In this document: positions 33,403 to 47,100 of the stretch, in pieces | Position numbering within the stretch: the first letter of the stretch is position 1 | How the letters are laid out: each line of letters begins with the position of its first letter | NCBI RefSeq assembly: GCF_014529535.1 | Contig: NW_023503409.1 | Location: 4,154,390-4,218,389, forward strand | Length of the DNA stretch: 64,000 nucleotides | Direction of reading: 5' to 3' | Origin: Bradysia coprophila | Taxonomy: Eukaryota; Arthropoda; Insecta; Diptera; Sciaridae | Program-made: the position numbers and the translations under genes | The notes under the pieces: generated by a model | What the model was told of the DNA's origin: nothing | What the model saw: the letters and a program-made list of their open reading frames with translations, nothing else | The model's database searches: none

Positions 33403-33607
33403 CCTGTCGCAGACGGCAAGCACATTAACAGTCTTACTACTAGCGCTATTACTTCATTTGATGAAAGATTTTCAGAGATTGATTTCAAAAATCTTTTACT
33501 TCATTTGTTTTGAACGTGCTTTTCGCTATATAAGACTTCGTTAGTCAGACATTGTCGTTTATTATTGCTGTTGTTGTCGATAACAGATGACAGCCGTCCG
33601 TAACAGG
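33403..33607. mobile_element. TTAA-flanked MITE, copy C
   Basis: The 205-bp element starts CCTGTCGCAGACGGCAAGC and ends GACAGCCGTCCGTAACAGG. TTAA precedes it and taattaa follows, a slightly altered target copy. Its orientation is opposite to copies A and B: the conserved core reads as tcttttacttcatttgtttt. Confidence 0.8.
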
Positions 33608-35193
33608 TAATTAATTCTAATAATGCTTCTGGTAGAACACTTTATAGGTCGGTGATTGTATCAAAGAACAGACAATGTCTCCATTTCTTTTGAGTCACAT
33701 CGAGACAAAATGTGAACTTTTTGTTGAATTGATATCTTTAACCTTAAACGGCCGGCCAATTATCGATACCATGATACGCTTGGAATTTCTAAAAGGCTAC
33801 CGGTTTTGCAGATTCTCCATGTCGTCGGTAGTTAGAGGAATATCGACATGATTTCGATCGAGTATCTCCATTCTTGTGAGGAAGAAAACATCTAAATACG
33901 AGCAGTGCTAATTTTCTTACGAGTCCCCAAATTCTCTTCTTCAGAAGTCTTGTAATTGAAACATATATTTCTATGGTAATGATGACGTCATTTTTTGTTA
34001 CTACGCTTCTAATTTGGGGATGCTTCTATTCTAAACAGGAAGATGAGGAGCAAGAACCATGGTTAAAAAATGCAATGACATCTTTTGGCCGTTACGACAA
34101 CAACGCCCGCTCAAACATAATTTAAGGCGCATGTGTTGCAAATATTCGTTCTGCATTACCTGCCGTAAATTGCATAAAAAACTTTTTCGAAAAATAAAAC
34201 TAAAGAATTCTTTTATTCATTCAGAATATTGCATCACTTTGAATGAACTGCAATAAAACCAATAAAACGGAGATTTTGGTTTGTCAAATTGAATTTTACA
34301 TCTACACACTGGCTGCAACCATATAAATTAACGATTTCATTTGACCGATTTACCAGCTGGTCTACCGTATAATATTCGTTGAACGCTAATACTTCCCTAA
34401 TTAAATTAATTAATTACTGAAAAATAATTTCTAGAACAATTTCTACGATCCGGAATTTCCAATTATATTCGAAGAATCTGTTCAATTTTCATTTAAAATG
34501 TTTATCGATTTATTTGGATAGGTTTTCAGTGGGTAATCAAAATTTCAGCTCGTACTCGTACACGCTATTCTACCCTATTTTTTACAAGACCAATCACATT
34601 TTAATTAATTCAATTGAAGAAGTAGTAGCAAATTTGGTGTTAATTTTGGCACGGTAATGTACCACCCGCCACTGGTTTGAAATCATTTAGCTCCATTTGT
34701 GGTATTGTCGGTAATGGACTGAAAGGCATTACCGGTATTTCACAGTTTTCAACCTAACAAAAACGAAAAAGTCTACTACCAAAAAATTGCGATCGAATTG
34801 TCATACGCCTGACACAAACTGTCATTCAGAATATTCATTCCATTCAAAGATTTAAATATGGCGTTACACTGACACAGAATAAAATTTTGTCTGTGAAAAA
34901 GTGAGAAGAAAAAAGTGTTTTGTTCGCATGAATCAAGATATTCGGATTGATTAATTTTTGATTATCTGCAAACAATGCGTTGATAATAATTGCTTGTAAT
35001 AAATCAATTGTGATGTGATTATATCGGTTAATATAAAAATTTGTGTGTGTTTGCAGTGTTCTTGTTAGAAAATCAATTCTGTGTGTGACAAAAAGTCATA
35101 GGTTTTTTTTTGTGGAGGAGAGAAGTAAAGAAAATAACGAAATCTTGGTAGTGTTTTGTGGAAGTTTGCCTAGTGTTAAACGATCAGCTCACA
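33608..35193. other. Between PRORP and Khc-73: possible antisense exon and kinesin 5' UTR
   Basis: Apart from the candidate minus-strand exon at 34640-34753, no coding sequence is recognised. The last few hundred bases before 35194 presumably hold the Khc-73 promoter and 5' UTR. Short frames such as 34059-34256 show no motif. Confidence 0.45.
34640..34753 (-). CDS. Possible terminal exon of an unidentified minus-strand gene
   Basis: On the minus strand a strong acceptor (ctttttcgtttttgttag) is followed by a 38-codon frame, VENCEIPVMPFSPLPTIPQ.., ending GGTLPCQN and a TAA. The stretch is richer in G+C than its surroundings and has coding-like codon choice. An aataaa on the same strand near 34515 could end the transcript. 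No upstream partner exon was identified; it would lie at higher coordinates, antisense to Khc-73. A 38-codon open frame can occur by chance. Confidence 0.3.
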   Translation of the reverse strand, partial: VENCEIPVMPFSPLPTIPQMELNDFKPVAGGTLPCQN

Positions 35194-38100
35194 ATGGCAA
35201 CGGATAAAATCAAAGTGGCTGTCCGGGTTCGTCCATTCAATCGACGAGGTTTGTATTTTTTTGATAATTTTGTCATCAATGACTCATTCTTTGTGTTTTT
35301 AATAAAGTCAATGGAAATGTCGTTCATTCAATTTCACTGAAACGAAAATGTTCAATTGATAACAATTGAACGTTGAAGTAATTACCATTCACGTGGTCAA
35401 AGTTTACCAATGTAATATTGTTTTTTGAGCACAGTGCGAAAGCCGAGAAAGTTTACGCACTTGTCACTTTCATGCATTATGAACAGGTAAATCCGAACTG
35501 TGATGTAATTTCAGATCATAGTTGTTTTTTTTGCTCTCGTAAACAGCTGATGTTTGTATAAAAAAATCTGAAATTGTTTTAAGTGTTCATTCCGATCGAT
35601 GTGAAGTGCTTGTTAATTCAAGTTACATGTCTATCACATGAATAATTGATGTTTAAACTTCACACCCCTTTTAATGTTCTAATTTCAATGGAAAAATATT
35701 ACTTTCACATCCACTTTGACTTAATTAATTAACAACAACATGTTTATCTGTAGCACACAAATCCAACGGAAAATATTATTTTTCCTTTTGTTTGGTATTG
35801 ACTTTTCATTCGTTTGTGGAAAATTGATTTTTCTTTCCTTTTATTTTTATTTTCTTCGACTGTCTGTCTAGCTGAGTGCTTTGAGGACCTGCTTTTTTTA
35901 TTATTTCACATTGTAGTGGATGAAACATGAAATCGTCACGTAATGTATGTGAAAAATGAAAAGCTTTCAAGTGTGAGTGAATAGCTTCCATAATCGTACC
36001 AAAAGTGTATTTGCGGTCAGCTATTCACGGAATAAGTAGAACTGGTTCATTAAACTTGCATTGGGAAGTTTATTTTCAGCATTTCAAATAACTTTGATGA
36101 TCCACTTTGTTAGGTTTTAATTATCTAGTCCTTAGGAATGTCCTTTAAGTTATAAGTAATATCAATTTATTGTAACAATTTTCGGATCGAGGTAACAATT
36201 CGGCTGGTCTGTTTAGGTTGACTAACGTGGTAAATGGAAAGCGATTATAATTTTTGTTATTTAGTAAAAAATCAATCGATAGAGAAACTTCTATGATATT
36301 CTACCTGACATAATTTATCTGGATTCTATTACCACTTCAATAACTCTCGTCTCATTCAGTGCTCGTTTCTCATTCCATTTCGAAATTAAGGAAGTGGATC
36401 AGACTACGACTGACTAACACATTTGCACCACGAAAGTTTATTTCTTGGTGCCTCATTTCCTCTACTAACTTACTTCCACTTCACTTTCTATATCGCATAA
36501 AATACCACATTGATGTTTGTTTTCTTTTGCGCTGTTTTGTTTATCTTTGAAAGTACGGCCAATGTCTGACCTTTTGATACAAATTCAACCTCATTTGAGT
36601 GATGATGTGTGGAAAGCATTTCGTTGGTGCTATACCATTTTCCGGATTGTAATACGTTTTACCGCAATTTTCAAGCTATTGAACTGTTTTGTTAAGTGAA
36701 TGCTTAATATACGACCATTTAGACATCAAGGGGAGTCAATGAGTTTTCGATGTGATATGTTATTTCTCACAATAAAAAGAGATTTCGAATTGTTTAAAAG
36801 GAGATTTGTACACAAAAACTTCTTAAATAGAACGAAGGTAAATTTTTGCTAACAAATTTATGCATTTAATAGATACGGGCTAGGGAAAAATCTCCGAGTG
36901 TATTATCGTCGGGGACGATAATATCGTTTTTGAAACGATAATATCGTCGCTGTGACGATATTATCGTTTTCTGTAACAATATTATCGTCCGAGCGACGAT
37001 AATATCGTATTAGACGACAATAATATCGTTTTCCGGACAATAATATCGTTTTTTGTAACAATATTATCGTCCGTGCAACGATATTATCGCTCATGAAACG
37101 ATATTATCGCCCGAGTGACGATAATATCGTATTTGACGACAATAATATCGTTTTCCGGACGATAATATCGTTTTCTGAAACAATAATATCGTCCTGCAAC
37201 GATATTATCGTCCATGAAACGATATTATCGCCGCTGCAACGATAATACACTCGAAGATTTTTCCAGTCACCGGGGGATACTACACGTAACATATTCAGCT
37301 TCTGCTTCTACTTCACTGTTGAGTAAAATATTAGTCGAACATTTTGAATAATCTATTGTCAGACTTGTAATACTTGCAATACAGTTATTTACGTACCTGT
37401 TTTGGACTTCAATTTCGCGAGTTGTTCAAACGAAATCAGCACATACTTAACTTTTCATGCAAAGGGACAAAAGTCCGAGAAAATATCACAATTTTCTTCA
37501 TTTCCGGTCCCGTGGCATGAAAGGAAACGCGTACTTAGTACAAGCATTCGTAGTTTATCGCAAATGGTGTGTTTGATTAAAATAGAGAACCCTGAAATTC
37601 TAGTTGCGACTGTGATTATGGCAATGCAATACAGTGCACTACGAATGAAAACTTTGCGCAAACATTGACTTGATACATTTTTTTTCTATTTTATTTATTC
37701 AAAGCGCAAAAAAAAGACTGCTCGCATACGGCGCAGTCAGTAAAAAAAGGATCTTTTCAATCAACAAATATTACAATAAATAAAAGTCATCTGCTCTATT
37801 ACTTCCTAAAGTTCCAAGAATACATGCCGCATTGCCTCTTTGTATAGAAATAGAAATTTTCTGCAACAGATAATCTTTGGAACGTGGCTCCCCTTGATAC
37901 ATTAGATACATTGATACATTCCCTGCATACGTATTTTTTCATAGTAAGGCAGTCATTCTATAGAAATTTTATGTTCTGTAATATTCAAGAGGGATATTCT
38001 TTCCAAGGAAATATAATTATTCCAATAATATTCCTTGAATTTATGGACCGACGAATTTTGTTACGAATTATGATGTACTAGTGGAGTACATTTAAATGTT

Positions 38101-41100
38101 CTTCTCTTAAATCTTTTTCCCAAAAACTATGTTCACGCGTCAAAAAAACATTTTTCCAAAAACATCAAATAACGCATGAAAAATAAAATTCTACTTTTTC
38201 CTCAGTAGTCGGTATGTCTACTTTCAAGTTTATAGGACCTTTCGTCTGGGCTTAGTGAGACAAACAAACAAACCAAAAAAACTTTACATTATAACACTAC
38301 ACGAAAATATGCTTTATCGTTTCCAAATTTCCCAGTCTTATACTTCGACTTACAAATAGCCAAAATTTTAATCCTTTTAAAATCAAGTCAAAATTGAGAG
38401 GATCATTTTCAATTGATGATATAAAATAAACCAATGATATTTGGCATGTGACTGAATAATTTCATGTACAGAAATATGATTTCACTATAAACCCTCGACT
38501 ATTGATATCAAAACTGATAAATTCATTAACACAAACAAATCGGTACAAGCGAATACAACTTATTCAATTTAGAAATGGTTGTTGTTGTTAAGTTGTTCTT
38601 TTCGATATTAGTTTAATTGATGAATTGCATAAACTTCGCAATTCGTACAATTCCTTGTCTCATTGTTGCTTAACTAAAATACGAAGAAGTTATCGGTCAA
38701 CTTTCCAATTTTAGTGATATTATTTTGGGTACAGTAAAAACAACAAGTAATCAGCTTTCTATCGCAATATCTGAATTATATCACTCAATATCAAGGCACA
38801 GTTCTGATATAAATCAGTATAGAACACTCGTTTGTATTGGTGCGGAACCCAAAATCCAGATAAAATTTTCTTTCTCTCTTTCTTCTCCTTCGTGTTTCGC
38901 TTCATATATCACTTATAATATTTTGTTTTGTTTATTCAGAGCTAAATTTCACTATACACACAGAAGTTATACATTCTTAACATAAATTCATGCCTCGTGA
39001 ATATAATCGATTTTTCGCCAGGATAATCCTTGAAAATATTAAGTTCTTGTCACCAGCTGGTTAATAGCCTTTAATAGTTGTAGGGGATAAGAGCTGACGA
39101 AAGCTACAAAAAAAAATTATTCCCAACACCGTTCCATACATTGTACAGCGCTCGTTTCTATTGACCTTATTTGAAAAAAAATTTTTGACATGAAAGGGTA
39201 TCACCCTCACACAACAGAGTTACTACATAAAAAAGAACGTCGTGCCACTACGATAACGGTAGACGTAATAATTAATGGAAATTATTATATTATCAGTAAT
39301 AAATGGAAATGAGAAAGGAAAAAGAAGTGCGACTGAATAACAAAACGTATACAGCGCAGGGGCTATTAAGTTGAATTAATTTGCCGAAATTCGCCAAAAT
39401 TCGCCAAAATTCGTCGAAATTCGCCGAAATTCTCCCAAATTAAAAAATTCAAATTTTGAAAATTTTCTTCCAAATTTATGTTTTTTGAAATATTTTGCTA
39501 GTTTTGTGATATAGCATAACAAAAATATGCAAGAATCTACCAAATTCACAAATATATGTAAAATTCACAAAATTAGGACATTTTTCATCGTTTTTCCAAA
39601 AAAAAACCCATCATGGCTTCCCGGTTAAAAATAGATTTCTGGAATGTCTTGGCCAAAAATATGTAACTAAGTTCTAAGATTCTTTGAAATTTCTTAAAAT
39701 CATGTATAAATTCACAAAAAATCGCCAAAATTCGTCAAAATTCGTCAAATTCTCCAAATTCGCCAAAATTTGCTGAAAATTCAACTAAATAGCCCCTGAT
39801 ACAGCGCCATGACAAGACGAATTAATTACTTTGTTGAACTTATTTGAAGACTTGTACTTCGGCTCAGTACAAATCGGAATCATTATTACTTCTTTAATGT
39901 CTTTCTCGGCATAATTGTATTGCTCCTTGAACTCAAGTTCACTATTTACATTATCAAATTGCAAAACTTCTGAAACTTTAGCAACAGTTTCTTATGAACG
40001 ATTCGCGGAACCTTGATGCTTTTCACTTTGAATGGATTTGCAAGAGTTTTGTGACGCCGTAACCACACTCACATATTAGTAACTCTGTTGAATGACTACG
40101 TGAATTTTTCTCATTATATTTTTGCTGAGTTAATTAATGTTTTATCAAAAATTGCTAGATTTGCATATAGTTTCTCGTCAACTTTTATCGTACTTTTAAT
40201 ATAATGGAAACAAAATCTTCTTGACTTTCATAACGAGAACATTAAAGAAAGACAGATGCAGGGCATCAAGTGCTGACATGGTTTCTACCTGCCATAATGT
40301 TTTATTTCATTTAAATGTTATTCATCATCAAATCTAAACGAGACGAAGATTTGTAGGACAAAGTTTTTAAAAATATTTATTCATAGAACCAGATTATTCT
40401 TCCATCTGAGTAATTCTGCTGCACTGTTTTGTTTTCATTATTCATCATTCGCAATTATTATGCCATTTATATTTAAGTTAAAATGAAACTCAATTAAAAT
40501 TGAAAATCTCTTGCAATCGATCAAGAATTCCGATATCATTAAGGTTGCAAAAATTACTTGCTATTTTTATGATGCACCTTCAACACCCACTTAGAACGTT
40601 TAGTTGGCAAATTCGCTTAAGACGTCATGAAATAAAAATGGAGAGACCGGGAGAAACAAACACAGAACAAACAAAAGGTATCGATCAGTTTTCCAACACA
40701 AATATGTAACGAAAACTGATTCTTCTTCATTTATTAATCGTAAAGTACATGGGAATCGTTGCCGTTTCACAGTCATAATATTTGAGTGAAAATACTTTCA
40801 AACCTTTTCATGGCAAATACCATTAACACTAAATGAATGTGTTCGTCACAATTGTATTTACACAGCCAAGCCATATGTCGTATGGCATATAGACCGAAGC
40901 AAAAACATTGTAAATAAAACTCCACCATATTCTTTCGACAAATTGACATCGTGTTGATATTTGATTGTTAAACTTTTTCCGAGATTTTTAGGATGAAAAT
41001 GACAATTGACTGAGAAAACATTTGTCTATCGTTATAGCCAATCTTTTATTTATGGAGTGAAATGGTTACAGTAAACATTATCATCATGGAATCATTATTT

Positions 41101-44100
41101 CTAATCTTGATGGGTGTAATTAATTAGTGACGTCTATTCGATTGTTGCCATTTCTGGAGTACAGCCACACTATCTCATATCGTATTGATTCGAAAATCTT
41201 AAATCCACTTGATTTACAGAGAATGATGCATGATAACCGAATGAATACTGTAAGATAAATTACTTATGCACCCTTCATCCACATCCTTGCCCGCACATTG
41301 TGTCCATTGTATGCGTATTTTGCAAGTCAGTTTTGTTCATCGCAGAGGGATGCCGTAGGTGTGCAATCAATGTCAAATCAAATCAATTTGTCTTCGATGT
41401 CTTTCCTTGTTAACTTACACCCTTGTTCGTTTTTGCTGTTTGTTTCATTTATTTATGAAATTCTTCTTTTTTATGCAATTAAATGTACAATGAGATTGAT
41501 GTATCGTGCATGAAAGTTTGGATACTTCTCTCCAAGGAATAATATTGCTCCCAAGCGAAAATTACAAAATGGAAATGAGTTAATGAGCTCTCGGTGGGAT
41601 GGAGAATTTTTGATGAATTACATAAAAAATGGGGTCATGAAATATTCATTAATTAAATGGCTGTAAAGTATGCTGCATTTCATATTCTCTCGGTTAGGAA
41701 TTCGTTAACTTTTATCGAAGAAGTTAATGCCAATAAACCGAAGCAATTAAGTTAAACCGTCCACTTAAATGAGCTAGGAGTAACTTTTATTTTCTTCTTT
41801 CTTTTCATTTTATTTGAAATTTAAAACAAATTGACATTAAATCTACGACCAATGAGGCTTCCTATAAAATTATTTGCTCATATTGTCAATATGCAGTGAA
41901 TGTACATTATACGGGTGTAATATGGAAAATCAAAGCGGCGTACAAAATCTACACAAAATCGCTGCAATTCAACACATTTCTTATCATTCTTATCATTCAT
42001 GACGAATTGTGGTTAATATATTCGATCCAAGAAATATTTTTTGGTCATACCTTGTTAAATACAATTAAATTTAATCTGAACTTGTGCTTTACAATTGTGA
42101 ATGAAATTTGAAGGTGACTGATTTAACGAAACTGCTGTTTAGCAACACAGAAGTTTTTATTGCATTTTACTTTCCATTCACCAATGTGCATGCAAAATAA
42201 TTGCCTTACTGGATTGCCGCATTCTGTTGATTGTCTTGACCGTAATCAACAGTTATCTCTTCCACTTTTTGATATTTCAGATTGCTATACTCTTATTGAA
42301 AGAACAATTCTGACACGATTAATGCATAACACACCATTGGAAATATTTTAAAATTGTTTAAGTCACATAACATACGACGACGGTGATAATTACCTTTGCC
42401 TTGCTTAGGAAACTCATTTCTCTATACAAAGTCGATATGAGTGATGTTTGACAATAGATGTCTTTATGCCAAACAATTATTTCAAAAATGTTCTTTTGTT
42501 ACAGAACTCGAGCTGAGTACACAATGCATCGTCGAAATGGAAGGTCAACAAACGATACTACGAAATCCATTATCAATGGACAAAATCACCGATCGGTAAG
42601 TACATATACGAATTATCTCTATTCAGTTTTGGTATAAGGAGTGGATTGTTTAACAACCAAACAGTGAAATGTAACCATCGAAAATGCATTCAAGTCTAAT
42701 CACAGAATTTTCTTCAATTGAATTATTTAAAGATTGATATGGTGTGTCCGTTGACTGGAGTCCAGTTTTTGTAACGAATTTATTTCAGTTGGCATTAGTT
42801 TACTGGTCATTTAAGTTTAGTTTTAAGAACTAACTGACAAAATGTGACTGCACGCATATGATTGTATAGTAAAATTATAACAGCAGCTGAGTTCTACACT
42901 TAGAGACAGTGAAATTTCAGGATGAATTTGATTCAGCTGATCTACACAAACAATCAAAACTGTTTTCACGTCTTTTTACCACTACCACGCACGTATGTGT
43001 AGCAGCTACAACTGTATAAACAAGTATCAAAACAGTTTTTGTTGTATGTGTGGATCAGCTGATAAACAGCTGGATCAAATTCATGCTCAAATTTCACGGA
43101 GTCGAACCGAATGAATTTTCGAGATTTGCGCTTGCGATCTGAAGAAATCCATCTCTTATTGTTCATCTGGCTTTCGTCAGTTTAGCTATCGCAAACGACA
43201 TCCTCTCAACTCTTGTTAGCTTCATTTCATTTCGTCTGACCGCAAATTCAATCACCAATTACTGTTGACGATATATTTATGGCTGTAGGTCGACATTTCC
43301 TGTTCACCATAACTTTGAAATTTGGGTGCAATTTGGGTGGGATATGCTGCAATGCCAAAGTCTGTCTTTTGAAACATGACTATTGAATTGTCAAACTTTG
43401 TGTGGAGACATTTGTAATATAGTAGGAAAATAAATGCAATTTGTAAACGATTGACATCGATTTTATAACATCTATCTCACGTCAATTGGTGCTGTATGTT
43501 CAAAACAGGTAAAACTTCTGCGGAAGTCATATTCCATTGATGTACGTTGACATGTATCCAATTAAGTTACCAATCTGTGTCTGTTTGCCATTCCTTGATC
43601 TTTTAAATAAAGTCGGAATTCAGGATGTCAGCAAGGAATTTAATTAATGAAAATATGGCAGAAAATTGTATGCGGTTCGCTTGTAGGGATAATTGATTCC
43701 GTTATTGAAATCAATTGGAAATATCGATGTTTTTGAACATAAAGTTTCAATTGCGTTATTCGAATCCAGTTAGCAATACACCGAATACAATTCGTTAATC
43801 CATTTATCTGAATTTGTGGAGGCCATTAAACAAAATAATAAATTGTTTCAATACTTGAAAATTCGTTTTCGTGTTATTGTACGGGGTTTTTGCATATAAG
43901 CAAGAATATATTGTACTCGAAACGAAATGTACGCTGGTTTCTGTTACATTGTTTAGTATCATGTCTATCCACTTTCATATCATCCGTAGTATTTCACTCG
44001 ATTTCGATTTTTCTATTAAATTCAGATTTTGATCAATAAAAACTTCGACAGAAAAACGCCAATAAACTGACAATAAAAGCCAGTACATGTGCAATAAACC

Positions 44101-47100
44101 GATAGCATTGCATGGAAATGAAATAAATACAAAACAAAAAATATTTAAGCGAAAACGTTGAATGCTTCATTGAAAGCCGTATTGCCTCACTCATGTAACG
44201 TGGATATAATTACATTGCGATCGGTCAATCGTCGGTTCTGGAGGCTATTGCCAATATTAGCATTTATTAAAGTATACACGGTGTTAATTGTATTAAATGA
44301 GTAAAAACCAAAGCGACCATGGTGTCATTGAAAAACTTTTTTTTGTATTTATTCGATAGAACAAAATCAATGGCTGTAAATGAATTATGTATACGAGGTG
44401 CTTGAAATGTAGTTCAGCTTTTATGTGCTTGAAGAGTAGTTTATCCGCGGAATTTCTCCACATAAATAATTCATGTGTTGATGTGAAAATATTTTTTCGT
44501 ACTAAAGCTTTGAAGGGTATATCGTTCAACTACGCGGTCAGGTGTATTTTCAAACGGTTTGACGCCGATAAATAATAACACAAGAGTACCATTCAAATTC
44601 GCTGAATGGTTTCATAAATTTTCTTCTCCCATTATTTTGTATGCTTTCTCTTTGTTACAATTTTTGTTTGCCTATGAATGATAGCTAATAAATCGAAACT
44701 TTGGTTAATAAATGTTCTGCATCTGCAACATTGATGGCAGAAAAGCCATAAAATTGGTTCTTCGACAACAACAAAATTTATTATTTCGATCGAATCATAA
44801 ATGAATAGGTTGCGTATGTGAAACCTGGCTATATGAGGACGTAAAACATTATTTCTACGTATTATATCGATTTGAGCATACAAATTGAGTTACATGACGA
44901 ATAAAAACAATGCCAAGCAATAACTCATACACAATTCTCCAGCTATAGCTGTGATAACGTATCTGCATGATTTCAGTCTATTAGGAGACGAGCTGAGCTC
45001 ATGAAAATCATTCATAATAATCAAGAGAAATAAATTATTGGATCATGAATATTATTTTAAACCTTTCATAAACAACTCACCCTCGGTTATCGACAACAAT
45101 TACTCGAACGAGCGATGAGTTTCGTATTGTCTTATATAGTAAAAACTATGTTAAAACAAAGGAAGTAAAAGATTTTGTATCAGATATTTACCTTCGCTTC
45201 TAAAACAATGGCGAATCAGATTTAACAAATATGTCGCGATACGCTTGCCGTTTCGGAAAGGTTAAAAAGAAATCAACAAACTAAGCCGTATTTATCGATA
45301 ATATGTGTAGTGTAGTACGTCTATACATATTTTATTGGAATGGAAGAGGAATATAAAGTTAAATGTAGATAGTTGTGTAAGGGTAGACTCTGTAAATATG
45401 TTGACTTTTAATGAACCTGAGACACGTCAAGGGAATTCGTGTGGTTGAGGAGCATTGTGTTACTCATATCGATTAAAGTTTAAGGTTTTTTTTTGTAGGT
45501 TTTGACTCATTCGTAAATTATTTAGAGATACATTTTATGTTTGGTTTGGCAGTCTTCATACTACAAGTCTTGCTCCAGTTAACGTTTTTCGGTTAGAATT
45601 ATTTATAATTTTTATTGAATCAAAGGCTGCCACAATTGGGTATCACATTATTTAGTACACCCGCAGTAAATTCATTCCATCGACTTCTTAATTGCGGTCT
45701 CATATTCGTGGATTAGAATTTTCGTCGACTTTAGTTTAATTCATTTCACATGCAATATTGACATTGTCATCCATGTCGTTCAAGATTTTACATTTTTATA
45801 ACCTGTACTCTGCTAGCCGAGGTAAAATCAATGTTTGAATGTTCTAACTCATTTTTTTACTTAAAAGCTCGAGTAAATAACCATAATAATATATGCAGAA
45901 CACCAAGATCAATCTCTGTATTTGCTAGGTATGTAATTGACAAAATTTAATATTCAGCAAAAGGACTCAGGACTCATTCGTCATAAAGTCAGAGCTAGTG
46001 CAATTGCAGGCTTATGAAATCGTCCGAACTGGTTTTAAAAATTTTCTCATCTCTTTAAAAAAGTTTGGAAAATAAGAAAGTTGTAGGAGATGGACAACAG
46101 ACAATCCTAATTCTTTTACACATTCTATTCGCGCAATATTTTCATGGGAAAATGAAAACTAAGTATTTATGAGAAAGTATATATTAGCATAGCATGCCCT
46201 AACGAGACCTAGGTAATAGTTCCACCCAAACCTAAAGGAAAATCAATTGTTATTTGACACATGACTCGAGCCCAAATATTTCTTTATACGAAAAAAAAAA
46301 ACGTTGAAACGATATTGCATTGAAAATGGCATTGTCTTTCTGTTTTTTAAGCGAAAGCGGCAATTTTACAAATGTACCTCTATAGCAAATACGTCTAGAA
46401 AAGCGATTCTCATACTTCCCCCAGAGATACATTTGGCTGTATATACCAGCAAAAGGATATTTCGTACCGAACATGTGTACAAGGATATGAGTTTAGGGAT
46501 TGTATTTGATTTTATGCCTTTCAATTTTCCTCTTGCAATACGTTTTTCTTCATACGAGCGGAGCTTTATATTCATTGACTTCAGAGTTATACGATTATAC
46601 ACGTCAAATGTTCAGTTTAAAAATATAACGAAAAATTGCTTTGGGGATTCGTCTCTCTATAACGTTCACATACGGAATACATTTATATAGTCAATGAAAT
46701 AGAAAATTATGTTTGGTTTCGACGATATTATTATAAAGACGAAGCCGAAAATGAATAATCAAAATCATAAATTTGTAAATAATTGGAATTGGGTTGAGGA
46801 AAATATGTTAGAATAATGTTGAGAAAGTGTACGTTCTACTTTGGGTTCGAAATGGGGTTGATTATTTCCTTCCAACAATTTTAGAAATTTTAGATATTTC
46901 GAAGACCTGGTAAAGTGGTTTTACCGGTATCAAGTATGATGTGTACATACATTTTTATGTTTAATGACTTTTTTTGCGTGGCAGTTCATAAAATTTTCAT
47001 ATTCTACGTATGTGGAACGAAATTTTGTAGAAGACATTAAATTTCCTACTTACATTAAAATGTGTGTAGCAGTTATACGTTTTACATTGATATTCAAGAA

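Larger units (their letters stand above)
35249..42504. other. Khc-73 intron 1
   Basis: The 7.3-kb intron is AT-rich. Besides the palindrome array (36878-37270) and the hAT-like element (39357-39798) I recognise nothing coding. Conserved enhancers are plausible in so long a first intron but cannot be identified by eye. Confidence 0.6.

Noticed and set aside
34059-34256. 65-codon Cys/Arg-rich frame (MVKKCNDIFWPLRQQR..)
   Set aside because: No splice context, no motif and no repeat or paralogue in the window.
36903-37292. Resemblance to a CRISPR array (short palindromic repeats with spacers), and two ORFs of about 60 codons
   Set aside because: Spacers are only 6-8 bases and recur in order, the genome is eukaryotic, and the ORFs are a by-product of the repeat period.
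39357-39798. Possible satellite or expressed repeat of aattcgcc units
   Set aside because: Exact 8-bp target duplications and hAT-like ends show it is a transposed element, not a satellite.
46304-46690. A 128-codon plus-strand frame in Khc-73 intron 2
   Set aside because: It has no recognisable motif, an AT-driven composition (Phe, Ile, Tyr, Lys), and overlapping frames on the other strand; probably chance.
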